A stretch of DNA of 13,630 nucleotides from a bacterium (GTDB lineage Bacteria > BMS3Abin14), in assembly GCA_020352595.1 (NCBI GenBank), contig CP070682.1:1684738-1698367 (forward strand), in the 5' to 3' direction. Numbering within the stretch: position 1 is the first letter of the stretch; every line of letters starts with the position of its first letter. The notes under the pieces were generated by a model. The model made no database searches and was not told where the DNA came from. It saw nothing but the letters and a program-made list of their open reading frames with translations. A program made the position numbers and the translations under genes. Shown here in pieces: positions 4,920 through 11,898 of the stretch.

Positions 4920-6575
4920 ATAGCCCGCATTGAAGGTAAGACCACCGGCCTGAAGTCGGACCAGCTGCACCGCATCGAGCGTCTGGCGAGGGGCAAGCCC
5001 CGCGCCCAGGAGATCGTGTCGCCCGAGACCGCCAGGCGCCTGGCGGCGCTCTCCCGGGAGACGGGACGGCAGCTGGGCCTGCTCATCGACCGCCGTGGCC
5101 AGGTGACCCACGTCCTCGTGGGGGACCGGCGGGGCGTCCTCATCCCCGACCTGCGCCTCTTCCGGTTCAGCCCGGGACATCTGCGCGGCCTTCGCATGGT
5201 CCACACACATCTGGAACCCGGCGGCCTGGACAGGGAAGACCTCACGGACCTCCTCCTGGTCCGCCTCGACCTCATGGTGGCGGTGGAGGTGGACGCGGCG
5301 GGACTCCCGGGGAGGACACACCTCGCCTATCTGGTGGCCGAGGGGGAGGATCGCTGGACGGTTCACAGCTACGCCAACCCCCATGAGATGAGGGCCAGCC
5401 CCCTCGACCTCATCGAGCAGGCCGAGGCCCAGATGCGCCGGCACATCAGGGGCATCACGACGGAAGGCGTCCCCCGCGCCCTCCTGGTGGGGATCACCGG
5501 GAGCTCCGCCGAGAGGGCCGAGGAGGCCATGGCCGAACTGGCCGAACTGGCCCGCACGGCCGGCATGGAGGTAGTTTCCACCTACCTTCAGACAAGGGCC
5601 AAGCCGGATCCGCGCACCATCATCGGGCCGGGCAAACTGCGCGAGATCACCATAGACGCCCTGGACGAGGCCGCTGACATCCTGGTGTTCGCCACCGAGC
5701 TGTCGCCGTCCCAGCTCAGGGCCGTGACGGACGAGACCGAACTGAAGGTCATCGACCGCACCATGCTCATCCTGGACATCTTCGCCCAGCACGCCCACAG
5801 CCGGGGGGGAAAGATCCAGGTGGAACTGGCCCAGCTCAGATACCTGCTCCCCAGGCTGGTGGGCAAGGGCACGGCGCTGTCGCGTCTCGCCGGGGGCATC
5901 GGGACGAGGGGGCCGGGGGAGACCAAGCTGGAGGTGGACCGCAGGCGCATAAGGCAGCGCATCGGCAAGCTGGAAAAGGACCTGGCCCACCTGACCAGGG
6001 AGCGCAAGACCCGCCGCAAGCGCAGGGGCGCGGACACGACACCCATCGTTTCCATCGTGGGGTACACCAACGTGGGCAAGAGCACCCTCCTGAACACCCT
6101 GACCAGGAGCGATGAGGTGGCCGAGAACAAGCTCTTCGCAACCCTGGACCCGGTGAGCCGCAGGCTGACCACCGCGGAGGGCACCCTGTGCATCCTCACG
6201 GACACCGTGGGCCTCATCCGCGACCTGCCACCTGAGCTGGAAAGGGCCTTCGCGGCCACCTTCGAGGAGATCGGCGACGCGGACCTCATCCTGCACCTGG
6301 CCGATGCCTCCGCCCCCAACACCGGGGAACAGATCGTGACGGTGGAGGAGACACTGGAATCCCTGGGGCTGGAGGGGATCCCCGTCATGCTGGTGCTCAA
6401 CAAATCGGATCTGGTGGAAAGATCCGTGCTGCCCAATCTCCGGAGGCGTTTCGGTGCCCTGACCGTCAGCGCCCTGGACCGGGACACCCTGGGGGAGATG
6501 GTGGGGGAGGTAAGGGCCCGGCTCAACGAGATGGCGACCAGGCGACGAAGGGAAGCGGAGGGCCTCAGCACTTAG
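4920..6575 (+). CDS. hflX: Ribosome-associated GTPase HflX, long N-terminal form
   Basis: The 551-residue protein has the HflX N-domain from about 185, with IIGPGK at 234-239 and the Arg/Lys-rich coiled region at 340-370. The GTPase domain follows: G1 GYTNVGKST (381-389), G3 DTVG (428-431), G4 NKSD (494-497) and G5 SAL (517-519). HflX splits or rescues stalled 70S ribosomes under stress. The first 180 residues are an extra domain found in long HflX forms; it contains HTHLEPGGLDREDLTD (95-110), reminiscent of a JAMM metal site. The start is uncertain. AAGGAGG lies 7 bases before ATA (4920-4922), which sits where I expect the family's initiator Met. TTG at 4869 or GTG at 4878 would extend the frame but lack a usable SD. 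A start mutation, a true ATA start or a sequence error are all possible. Confidence 0.93.
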   Translation: MARIEGKTTGLKSDQLHRIERLARGKPRAQEIVSPETARRLAALSRETGRQLGLLIDRRGQVTHVLVGDRRGVLIPDLRLFRFSPGHLRGLRMVHTHLEPGGLDREDLTDLLLVRLDLMVAVEVDAAGLPGRTHLAYLVAEGEDRWTVHSYANPHEMRASPLDLIEQAEAQMRRHIRGITTEGVPRALLVGITGSSAERAEEAMAELAELARTAGMEVVSTYLQTRAKPDPRTIIGPGKLREITIDALDEAADILVFATELSPSQLRAVTDETELKVIDRTMLILDIFAQHAHSRGGKIQVELAQLRYLLPRLVGKGTALSRLAGGIGTRGPGETKLEVDRRRIRQRIGKLEKDLAHLTRERKTRRKRRGADTTPIVSIVGYTNVGKSTLLNTLTRSDEVAENKLFATLDPVSRRLTTAEGTLCILTDTVGLIRDLPPELERAFAATFEEIGDADLILHLADASAPNTGEQIVTVEETLESLGLEGIPVMLVLNKSDLVERSVLPNLRRRFGALTVSALDRDTLGEMVGEVRARLNEMATRRRREAEGLST

Positions 6576-6604
6576 TACCGGGCACTTTTCTACCGCCGTC
6601 CCCT

Positions 6605-7555
6605 TTATCTCCTCGCTTTTTCGTAAAGATCCATCATCTCGGGGTTGACCAGGACGGGGTCCGGGGTGTGGTCCGGGTCCAGTGCGTAGGCGGCCCGCAG
6701 GTCCTCCAGGGCGGCGTCGTTCTTGCCGAAGGCGTACTGGCTGGCCGCCAGGAGCCTGTAGGCCCTGGCCTTCTCCCGGCCCTGGAGCCCCTTGGAAGCC
6801 TCATGGCCCATGGTCCAGGCGTCCCCGTATTCCCCAGACCGGAAGGCCGCCTCGGCCCGATCCAGAAGGCCCAGGGCCTCGACCCGCGCCGTATCCTCCC
6901 TGGGCGCGGATTCCGCCTGGGGCTTTGGGGGCGGGGTCGGCCTGGCGGCGGGGGCAGGGGATGTCTTCGCGGCCCGGGGTCGGGTGGGCGGAGGCGCCTC
7001 CTCCCGGGCGGGCCTGGGGAGCACATAGGGGACCAGCAGGCGTGACCCGACCGCGACCCTGGTGGCGTCGGCGATGCCGCTGGCGGCCAGAACGGGAGCG
7101 TACTCCTTCGGATCGCCGTAGAACCTCTCCGCCACCATGGAGACCGTCTCCCCGCGTTTGAGCCGGTAGGGGATGAGGAAGGGCAGGGTCAGCCGTGTGC
7201 CGGCGGGTACCCTGGCCGGATCCTGGATGCCGTTGGCCCAAACGATGAGGGAATAAAGGCGCGGGTCGCCCCACCGCCTCTTGGCCAGTGCGCTGAGGCT
7301 CTCCCCCTGGCCGAGAGCCACATTGTCGGCGTAGGGCAGCCTCACCCTGTCCCCCGGCGCCACCATGGTGGGGTCCTCTATACCGTTGTAGGCGCCGACG
7401 ACAGCGTACAGTTCCGCCTTCCCGTAGGCCTGCTGACAAATGAGCGACAGGGACTGTCCCTGCCTCACCGTCCGGGACACCTCACCGGCGTTCGACGGGA
7501 AAGGGAGTGCCAGCAAGAGGGCGAGCACCATCGTGGGGGCCGCCAGGGCTCTCAT
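6605..7555 (-). CDS. Exported protein with three LysM domains and C-terminal TPR-like region
   Basis: The 316-residue protein has a signal peptide (1-23, ending SNA). Three LysM-like repeats follow at about 27-73, 78-125 and 129-176. Each opens with a QGQS-, QGES- or RGET-type turn and closes with an RLxLP- or RLLVP-like strand. A Pro/Ala-rich linker runs from about 178 to 218. The C-terminal helical region (about 222-316) has the alternating Ala/Leu pattern of one or two TPR units, with ALDPDHTPDP as a typical motif. LysM domains bind peptidoglycan glycan chains, so the protein is probably a periplasmic wall-binding adaptor. Its ATG overlaps the kinase stop codon (ATGA, 7552-7555). This tight coupling suggests that it supplies the envelope-side input or scaffold for the kinase. 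It converges on hflX across a 29-bp gap without a clear terminator. Confidence 0.9.
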   Translation of the reverse strand: MRALAAPTMVLALLLALPFPSNAGEVSRTVRQGQSLSLICQQAYGKAELYAVVGAYNGIEDPTMVAPGDRVRLPYADNVALGQGESLSALAKRRWGDPRLYSLIVWANGIQDPARVPAGTRLTLPFLIPYRLKRGETVSMVAERFYGDPKEYAPVLAASGIADATRVAVGSRLLVPYVLPRPAREEAPPPTRPRAAKTSPAPAARPTPPPKPQAESAPREDTARVEALGLLDRAEAAFRSGEYGDAWTMGHEASKGLQGREKARAYRLLAASQYAFGKNDAALEDLRAAYALDPDHTPDPVLVNPEMMDLYEKARR

Positions 7556-8811
7556 CTCGCCTCCTCCAGCAGGTTCACCGAAACGATGGCCGCCTTGCCG
7601 TCGGACAGGTCGAGGGACAGGGTCCGCTCTCCCAGGTGGGGATTGCGAAGCACGAGGGTGTGGCGTCCCGAAGCCACCTGGAACGGCTCGGCGCGGGGCG
7701 TCAGACCGAGGGCCTTGCCGTCTACGATGACCTCGGCCCAGGGGTAGGCGTGGACTGTCAGGGCCACGGTGGCAGGCACCGGGGCCACGGCAGGCACGAT
7801 GGTCTCGCGCGTGGCCACCCTGGGCCAGACCACCACCAGGGCGACGGCCGCCATGACCAGGAGCACCAGGGCGGGAAGGGGGCTACGCCTGCGGCCCCCC
7901 ACCTCCAGGGCCTGTATGGGAATGGTGGCCTCTTCGGTCCCTGTCCGTGCGGCGGCCGCCACCACGGCCGAGACGGCATCCTCCGTGGAGGCCGCCCTCC
8001 TGGGCAGCGATCGTCCCAGGGCCGCGGCCAGGTCGTCCATGGTGGCGAACCTCTTCCTGGGTTTCTTCCTGAGGCACCTCATGATCACCCTGGCCAGGCG
8101 CCTGGGGACGTTGGGGGCGAGGCGCCGGACTCCCATGGGCCGCTTCTTGACGATGGCGTGGGTCACGGCCACGTCCGAGGGCCCCTGGAACGGCTTCTGG
8201 CCCGTCACCATCTCGTAGAGCACCACCCCGAGGCTGAAGATGTCCGAGGCCGGCCCCACGGTCTCGCCTCGGATCTGCTCCGGGGACATGTAGGAAGGTG
8301 TCCCGATGATCTGTCCGGTGGTGGTGAGGTCCGCCTGCCCGGTGACGAGGACGATGCCGAAATCGGCCAGCTTAACCTGTCCGCGGTTGGAGAGCATGAT
8401 GTTGCCCGGCTTGACGTCCCTGTGGATGATGCCCCGCTCATGGGCGTAGCTGAGGGCCTGACAGATGGCTATGCCGATCCTGGCCGCGGAGACGGGCCCG
8501 ACGGAGCCCAGCAGATAGAGGACCTCCTTGAGCTCCAGCCCGTCCACGAACTCCATGGCGATGTAGGCTTTCTTGGATTTTTCCCAGAAATCGTGGACGG
8601 TGATGATGCAGGGGTGGTGGAGGGAGGCGGCGGCCTTGGCCTCCAGCTGGAATCGCTCCAGGGCCTTCTGGTCGGAGCCCGTGCGGCTCAGGTCGAGCTC
8701 CTTGATGGCGACGATCCGGTCCAGGGATTCCTGGCGGGCACGGTATACCACCGCCATGCCACCCCGACCGATCTCGCCCAGAACGCGGTATTTGCCCAGA
8801 CTTTTCGACAT
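7552..8811 (-). CDS. Transmembrane Ser/Thr protein kinase with PEGA-like outer domain
   Basis: The 419-residue protein has a complete Hanks-type kinase domain (about 8-270). It shows the glycine loop GRGGMAVV (15-22), Lys37 in VAIK, Glu57, HRDVKPGN (130-137, catalytic Asp132), DFG (150-152) and SPE (176-178). It is an RD kinase with Thr-rich activation-loop residues (TTTGQIIGTPSY), so it is likely activated by autophosphorylation. A linker leads to one transmembrane helix (about 312-330). A PEGA-like periplasmic domain of about 70 residues follows (VIVDGKALGLTP at 361-372). The start is the ATG at 8809-8811, where kinase homology begins. The frame stays open 88 codons further, but that part is R/G/P-rich with no domain. 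No strong SD is visible. It is coupled by ATGA to the LysM gene and lies 313 bp below the vWA/FHA gene. Confidence 0.95.
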   Translation of the reverse strand: MSKSLGKYRVLGEIGRGGMAVVYRARQESLDRIVAIKELDLSRTGSDQKALERFQLEAKAAASLHHPCIITVHDFWEKSKKAYIAMEFVDGLELKEVLYLLGSVGPVSAARIGIAICQALSYAHERGIIHRDVKPGNIMLSNRGQVKLADFGIVLVTGQADLTTTGQIIGTPSYMSPEQIRGETVGPASDIFSLGVVLYEMVTGQKPFQGPSDVAVTHAIVKKRPMGVRRLAPNVPRRLARVIMRCLRKKPRKRFATMDDLAAALGRSLPRRAASTEDAVSAVVAAAARTGTEEATIPIQALEVGGRRRSPLPALVLLVMAAVALVVVWPRVATRETIVPAVAPVPATVALTVHAYPWAEVIVDGKALGLTPRAEPFQVASGRHTLVLRNPHLGERTLSLDLSDGKAAIVSVNLLEEAR

Positions 8812-9056
8812 TTTGTGATCGCGTGACGCCGGAGCTTCGCGGGAGCGGCGAGCCCGCATTCCTCCCTGACCATGACGCCCGGCTCCGCCGGGTGGACGTC
8901 CCATCGCCACATCCGGCCGGCGCCCGAGGGGGTTCCGGAGCCTGAGGTCTTCCCGTTCAGGCGGGCGCCCGGATCCAGGACGCCGGACGTCCCCGGCGAC
9001 TGCTGGCCGGTGCACACCTCGCCGGCCCGTTCCCGGGCTTAAAACCCTTTCACGCC

Positions 9057-9085
9057 TTGCTATCACAGTTGCCATGGGAGGTCAA
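9057..9085 (-). promoter_or_regulatory. Possible internal promoter for the kinase-LysM pair
   Basis: On the minus strand TTGACC (plus 9080-9085) is followed after 17 bp by TAGCAA (9057-9062), a fair -35 and a poor -10 box. Overlapping it is a sigma-54-like TGGCAA/TAGCA (9058-9074), but GG and GC are 11 rather than 10 bases apart, which normally abolishes activity. The gap size argues for some promoter here; which one is unclear. Confidence 0.27.
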
Positions 9086-9093
9086 ACAGATGG

Positions 9094-9123
9094 AGAGGCG
9101 GCCCGCCGGAGCGGACCGCCTCT
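9094..9123 (-). terminator. Hairpin directly after the vWA/FHA stop codon
   Basis: AGAGGCGG (9094-9101) pairs with CCGCCTCT (9116-9123), and the stem continues inward after one mismatch to a CCGGA loop. On the minus strand it begins one base after the stop codon. No T-run follows, so it may be a weak terminator, a processing site or an mRNA 3'-end stabiliser that partly separates the kinase from the upstream genes. Confidence 0.5.
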
Positions 9124-9124
9124 T

Positions 9125-11215
9125 TCAGCGGTCCCGGTACAGGATGGTCGTCTCGCCCCAGGTGAGCGTCTCTCCCGGCCGCAGCGTCCGCGTGCCGCTT
9201 ACCGGGCGGTTGTTCACCAGGAGCGTTTCGCCGCCGATGGACACGGGGACTGTCATCCCGTGGCGGGTGAGGACCCTTGTGAGCATCCGGGTCGCCTGGG
9301 CGGATCCTTCCACCAGCATCACGCGGTCCGCCGACAGGTTGAAGGAGGTCAGCCGGCCTGCCGCGACGAGGCCGATGGGCCCGAGAAGACCGAGGAGGAC
9401 CAGGAGCCAGGATCCGTGCCCGCTGGTGCCCATGAAGGTGGCCCGGGGGGAGAAGTAGCGGCTGCCCACCTCGACCTGTCCCGTCCTGGTAGACACGCGC
9501 AGGGCAACGGGGACCACCTGCTCAGCCCTCGAAGCGGCCCGGTAGCGGAAGAGCACTTCCCTGCTGATCTCCTCGGCCATCCCCTCGAAAAGGGTGGAGA
9601 GGACCTCCGGTTCGCTGGTATAGACGGCCTTCCCGCCCGTCCTCAGGGCCATGCCGGTGAGCCGGTTTCGCCGCGCGTCCGAACCGAGGCCCACGAACAT
9701 CAGGCTCACCCCTGAGCGCTCGGCGGCCAGGAGCGACTCCTCCATGGAGACGCTGCCGCGGTTGGCCTTGCCGTCGGTCATGGTGAGCACGGCCCTGCGC
9801 CCGGCGGCACCTTCAAGGAGCCCGACACCCGCCCGCACGGCATCGAAGAGGGCCGTGTGGCCCGAGGCGGTGATGCCGGTGGCGTATTGTCCCAACAGGT
9901 CGGGGGAGACGTCCCTCGCGCGCACGCTGACCTTGTCGCTGAACACTACCAGGTGGACGCGTGCGTCGGAGGGGATGGTCTGGGAGAAACGCGAGAGGGC
10001 CTTCTTCATCTCCTCCATCTTCTCGCCGGCCATGCTCTGGCTCACATCAAGGACCACCGAGACGGTCAGGGGCACATCCCTCACGCCCTGCTTCAGGTCG
10101 CGCACCTCCACCACGGAGGCTTCCCTGCCGGCCTCGGTCACGGTGACGCTCCTGATGTCGCTGGGGCGCGCCTCTCCGGGCAGGATGGCGTAAAGGTCCA
10201 CCATGGGGTAGCGGCTGGTGTCCACCTGGGTGATCCTCCACTCCGGAGAAGGTTCCGCTTCCGCGGCGGCCTGCACCGGTGCCACGAGGCAGAGAAGGAG
10301 CGCCACGGCTGCGGCGGCCCTCGCCCGGGCGATGCCCGGTGCGTTGATCCGCAGCAGACTGTCGCCGATGCGGATCAGGTCGCCATGCCTCAGCGCGGCC
10401 GCCTGCCCGGACACTTTCCTGTCGTTGAGCCTCAGGCCTCTGGGTGACCCCAGGTCCTCGATGACGGCCCTGCCCTCCCTGAAGGTGATGCGTGCGTGCC
10501 TCTGGGCCACGCCGGCGCCCGTCAAACGTACGGAGCATCTGCTGTCCGCGCCGATGACCGCACTCCTGCCCAGTGCGAACTCCGAGCCCCTTCCGGGCCC
10601 GTCGAGGATCTGGAGACGCAGATGCGCCATGGTCCTCTGGATCCAGGCGATGCCCAGGCCGGTGGCCCCGCCGAGCACCAGGAGCCCCATGATCAGGCTG
10701 CCCGTGCCGAAAAGGGGGCGAAACAGCTGCATGACCGTACCGCCGGCCAGCCCGCCGGCGAATCCGCCGAAGGAAGCGGGCAGCCACCGGTCACGCCCGG
10801 AGGCAAAGGGCACCGTGATGGCGAGACCCACGGCAAGGCCTGTGAGGCCCCAGCCGACGGCCGATCCCGCGGAGAGGGGAAGAGCGATGCCGGCCACGGC
10901 CGAATCCACGAGCCTCACGCCCCAGGCCATGAAAAGGGCCTGCCCTGCGGAAGCCCCGAGGGCGCCGCCCATGGCACCCGCAGCGGTGGAGACGACGGTC
11001 CTGGAAAGGGAGTGGCCCGGCCTCCCGTACCACATGTGCTCGAAGACGGTGATGAAACCCGCCAGGAACCCGCCCACCATGAGACCGAAAAGGACGCTCA
11101 CGGCCCAGGCTCCGTGTATGGACACCATGACGAGCCCGAGGGGGATGGCCGCGGCGAGCGCTGCCGCCGACCCCACGAAGGTCATCCTCGCGACACTGCT
11201 TCCCACGGCTTTCAT
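9125..11215 (-). CDS. Multi-pass membrane protein with FHA-like domain, periplasmic vWA domain and C-terminal FHA-like tail
   Basis: The 696-residue protein has about six Gly/Ala-rich hydrophobic helices in residues 10-192, then an FHA-like domain (about 200-291). A second hydrophobic stretch (300-318) resembles a cleavable signal peptide with an AxA end. A von Willebrand A domain follows (about 383-560) with a complete MIDAS: Asp390, Ser392 and Ser394 (DVSQS), Thr454 and Asp481. A further transmembrane helix (about 602-621) precedes a short tail that resembles the last strands of an FHA domain (VNNRPVSG, then GETLTWGETTILY). The FHA at 200-291 has lost the usual phosphothreonine-binding positions: GR is GA, SRRH is AQRH, and TNGT is PRGL. 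The ATG overlaps the stop of the zinc-ribbon/FHA gene (ATGA, 11212-11215). The vWA domain may bind a metal-dependent protein partner in the periplasm. The overall role is unknown. Confidence 0.88.
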   Translation of the reverse strand: MKAVGSSVARMTFVGSAAALAAAIPLGLVMVSIHGAWAVSVLFGLMVGGFLAGFITVFEHMWYGRPGHSLSRTVVSTAAGAMGGALGASAGQALFMAWGVRLVDSAVAGIALPLSAGSAVGWGLTGLAVGLAITVPFASGRDRWLPASFGGFAGGLAGGTVMQLFRPLFGTGSLIMGLLVLGGATGLGIAWIQRTMAHLRLQILDGPGRGSEFALGRSAVIGADSRCSVRLTGAGVAQRHARITFREGRAVIEDLGSPRGLRLNDRKVSGQAAALRHGDLIRIGDSLLRINAPGIARARAAAAVALLLCLVAPVQAAAEAEPSPEWRITQVDTSRYPMVDLYAILPGEARPSDIRSVTVTEAGREASVVEVRDLKQGVRDVPLTVSVVLDVSQSMAGEKMEEMKKALSRFSQTIPSDARVHLVVFSDKVSVRARDVSPDLLGQYATGITASGHTALFDAVRAGVGLLEGAAGRRAVLTMTDGKANRGSVSMEESLLAAERSGVSLMFVGLGSDARRNRLTGMALRTGGKAVYTSEPEVLSTLFEGMAEEISREVLFRYRAASRAEQVVPVALRVSTRTGQVEVGSRYFSPRATFMGTSGHGSWLLVLLGLLGPIGLVAAGRLTSFNLSADRVMLVEGSAQATRMLTRVLTRHGMTVPVSIGGETLLVNNRPVSGTRTLRPGETLTWGETTILYRDR

Positions 11216-11646
11216 GAGACACTCCCTTCCTCGAAACCGGCATGGAAGACGGCCTTCAGGTTCCCGAGGTAGATCACGTCACCCTCACTCAGTTCCACGG
11301 GCTCTCCCGGCGGGACCTTTTCCCTGTTGAGGATCGTCCCGTTCTTGCTGCCCAGGTCCTCCAGGGAGTAGCGGTCCCCGTCCCTGTAGATCACCGCGTG
11401 ACGGCGGGAAACCCCCTGCTCGTATCCACCGTTGATACCGAGGTCCACATCGGGGTCGATGGCTTCCAGGGGATCCCGTCTCCCCAGCAGCGTGGACTCG
11501 TGGACGAGTTCGAGGCGTCTGCCGTCCTCGAGCTCCAGGCAGGCGTCGTTGGCATGGACCGGCGCGCCGGCCTCTTCCCCCGCGCAGTCGGGGCAAAGCT
11601 CAAGGCCCTTTTCCATTTCCACTTCGCATCTCGGACAGATATTCAT
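11212..11646 (-). CDS. Small zinc-ribbon/FHA protein
   Basis: The 144-residue cytoplasmic protein begins with a zinc ribbon (Cys4, Cys7, Cys18, Cys21; CPRC and CPDC). It continues into an FHA domain (about 36-136). All residues needed to bind phosphothreonine are present: GR at 55-56, SRRH at 80-83 and KNGT at 101-104, with Asn107 following. The loop between GR and SRRH is about 10 residues longer than usual. It is a likely phospho-dependent adaptor for the nearby Ser/Thr kinase, comparable in size to GarA/Fha adaptors though not clearly an orthologue. The ATG is well supported by AGGAGG 6 bases upstream. It is the first gene behind a consensus sigma-54 promoter and is coupled by ATGA to the vWA/FHA gene. 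Confidence 0.92.
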   Translation of the reverse strand: MNICPRCEVEMEKGLELCPDCAGEEAGAPVHANDACLELEDGRRLELVHESTLLGRRDPLEAIDPDVDLGINGGYEQGVSRRHAVIYRDGDRYSLEDLGSKNGTILNREKVPPGEPVELSEGDVIYLGNLKAVFHAGFEEGSVS

Positions 11647-11696
11647 GGTCTACCTCCTGACGGTTGGTCGTTGGAATTGCTCCATGCCGGTGTCAG

Positions 11697-11712
11697 AGCA
11701 AGGGAGGTGCCA
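11697..11712 (-). promoter_or_regulatory. Consensus sigma-54 promoter of the FHA/vWA/kinase operon
   Basis: The minus strand reads TGGCACCTCCCTTGCT, a perfect match to TGGCAC-N5-TTGCW, with GG and GC exactly 10 bases apart. The expected start is near 11685, giving a leader of about 40 bases before the ATG at 11646. A sigma-54 activator gene ends 187 bp further upstream on the same strand. Such promoters need an upstream-bound activator; two perfect inverted repeats at 11805-11820 and 11861-11893 are candidate sites. Confidence 0.85.
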
Positions 11713-11716
11713 AAAA

Positions 11717-11751
11717 GGAAAGGGGAAGGTGGAAAGGGGAAAGTGTAAAGA
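11717..11751. repeat. Heptanucleotide-period degenerate array B
   Basis: Five 7-base units follow GGAAAGG with zero to two changes each. The array lies directly upstream of the sigma-54 promoter. Confidence 0.75.
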
Positions 11752-11768
11752 AAACGGCTATTTGGAGG

Positions 11769-11803
11769 GCTTGCTGCCTGGTGCCTGCTGCTTGTCGCCT
11801 GTT
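11769..11803. repeat. Heptanucleotide-period degenerate array C
   Basis: Five 7-base units follow GCCTGCT with zero to three changes each. The period equals that of arrays A, B and D, but the consensus is unrelated. Confidence 0.72.
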
Positions 11804-11804
11804 T

Positions 11805-11820
11805 TTTCCGCGTTCGGAAA
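11805..11820. promoter_or_regulatory. Perfect inverted repeat, candidate activator site
   Basis: TTTCCG (11805-11810) and CGGAAA (11815-11820) form a perfect dyad with a 4-base spacer. It is centred about 128 bp upstream of the predicted sigma-54 start. The distance suits an enhancer for the Fis-type HTH activator encoded next door. There is no direct evidence of binding. Confidence 0.35.
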
Positions 11821-11848
11821 TCGAACGGGTGGACGGAAAGGAAACGGT

Positions 11849-11897
11849 GTCTGGAGTATGGCGTCCAGAGTCTGCTGTCTAGGCTCTGGACGCTGGT
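11849..11897. repeat. Heptanucleotide-period degenerate array D
   Basis: Seven 7-base units follow GTCTGGA with zero to three changes each. The array ends one base before the stop codon of the sigma-54 activator (11899-11901, minus strand), much as array A abuts a stop codon. Confidence 0.75.
11861..11893. repeat. Perfect 10-bp inverted repeat inside array D
   Basis: GCGTCCAGAG (11861-11870) and CTCTGGACGC (11884-11893) are exact reverse complements with a 13-base spacer. The hairpin starts 5 bases past the activator's stop codon, so it may act as a terminator, although no T-run follows. It is also about 190 bp upstream of the predicted sigma-54 start, so it could be an enhancer. Confidence 0.6.
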
Positions 11898-11898
11898 T

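Larger units (their letters stand above)
8812..9124. other. 313-bp non-coding gap between the vWA/FHA and kinase genes
   Basis: No credible gene is seen here on either strand. The open frame continuing upstream of the kinase is dominated by Arg, Gly and Pro, as expected for untranslated GC-rich DNA. The gap holds a hairpin just after the vWA/FHA stop and a candidate promoter near 9057-9085. A strong hairpin at 8876-8894 (CCCGGC/GCCGGG core, 3-base loop) lies about 65 bases before the kinase ATG. A leader or internal control point for the kinase-LysM pair is plausible. Confidence 0.5.

Noticed and set aside
4739..4933. 64-codon plus-strand ORF through the hflX leader, considered as a leader peptide or RiPP precursor
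   Set aside because: It has no ribosome binding site, begins inside the opposite gene's start and shows no leader/core pattern. Its length is expected by chance.
4755..6296. 513-codon open frame on the minus strand opposite hflX
   Set aside because: It is antisense to an unmistakable HflX. Its composition is Gly/Pro/Arg/His-rich with no domain, which is typical of mirror frames in GC-rich DNA.
7507..8826. 439-codon open frame on the plus strand opposite the kinase and LysM genes
   Set aside because: It is Gly/His-rich and without motifs, and it mirrors the kinase gene.
9058..9074. Second sigma-54 promoter before the kinase
   Set aside because: The GG and GC elements are 11 bases apart and both boxes deviate from consensus; it is kept only as a note to the weak promoter entry.
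8812..9075. 88-residue N-terminal extension of the kinase
   Set aside because: Residues are R/G/P-biased with no domain, and kinase homology begins right after the ATG at 8811.
10218..11330. 370-codon open frame on the plus strand opposite the vWA/FHA gene
   Set aside because: It has no recognisable domain or supported start and overlaps a gene with clear FHA and MIDAS motifs.
11717..11897. CRISPR or IS-end interpretation of the heptad arrays
   Set aside because: There are no spacers, no unit of 24 bases or more, no terminal inverted repeats and no transposase.
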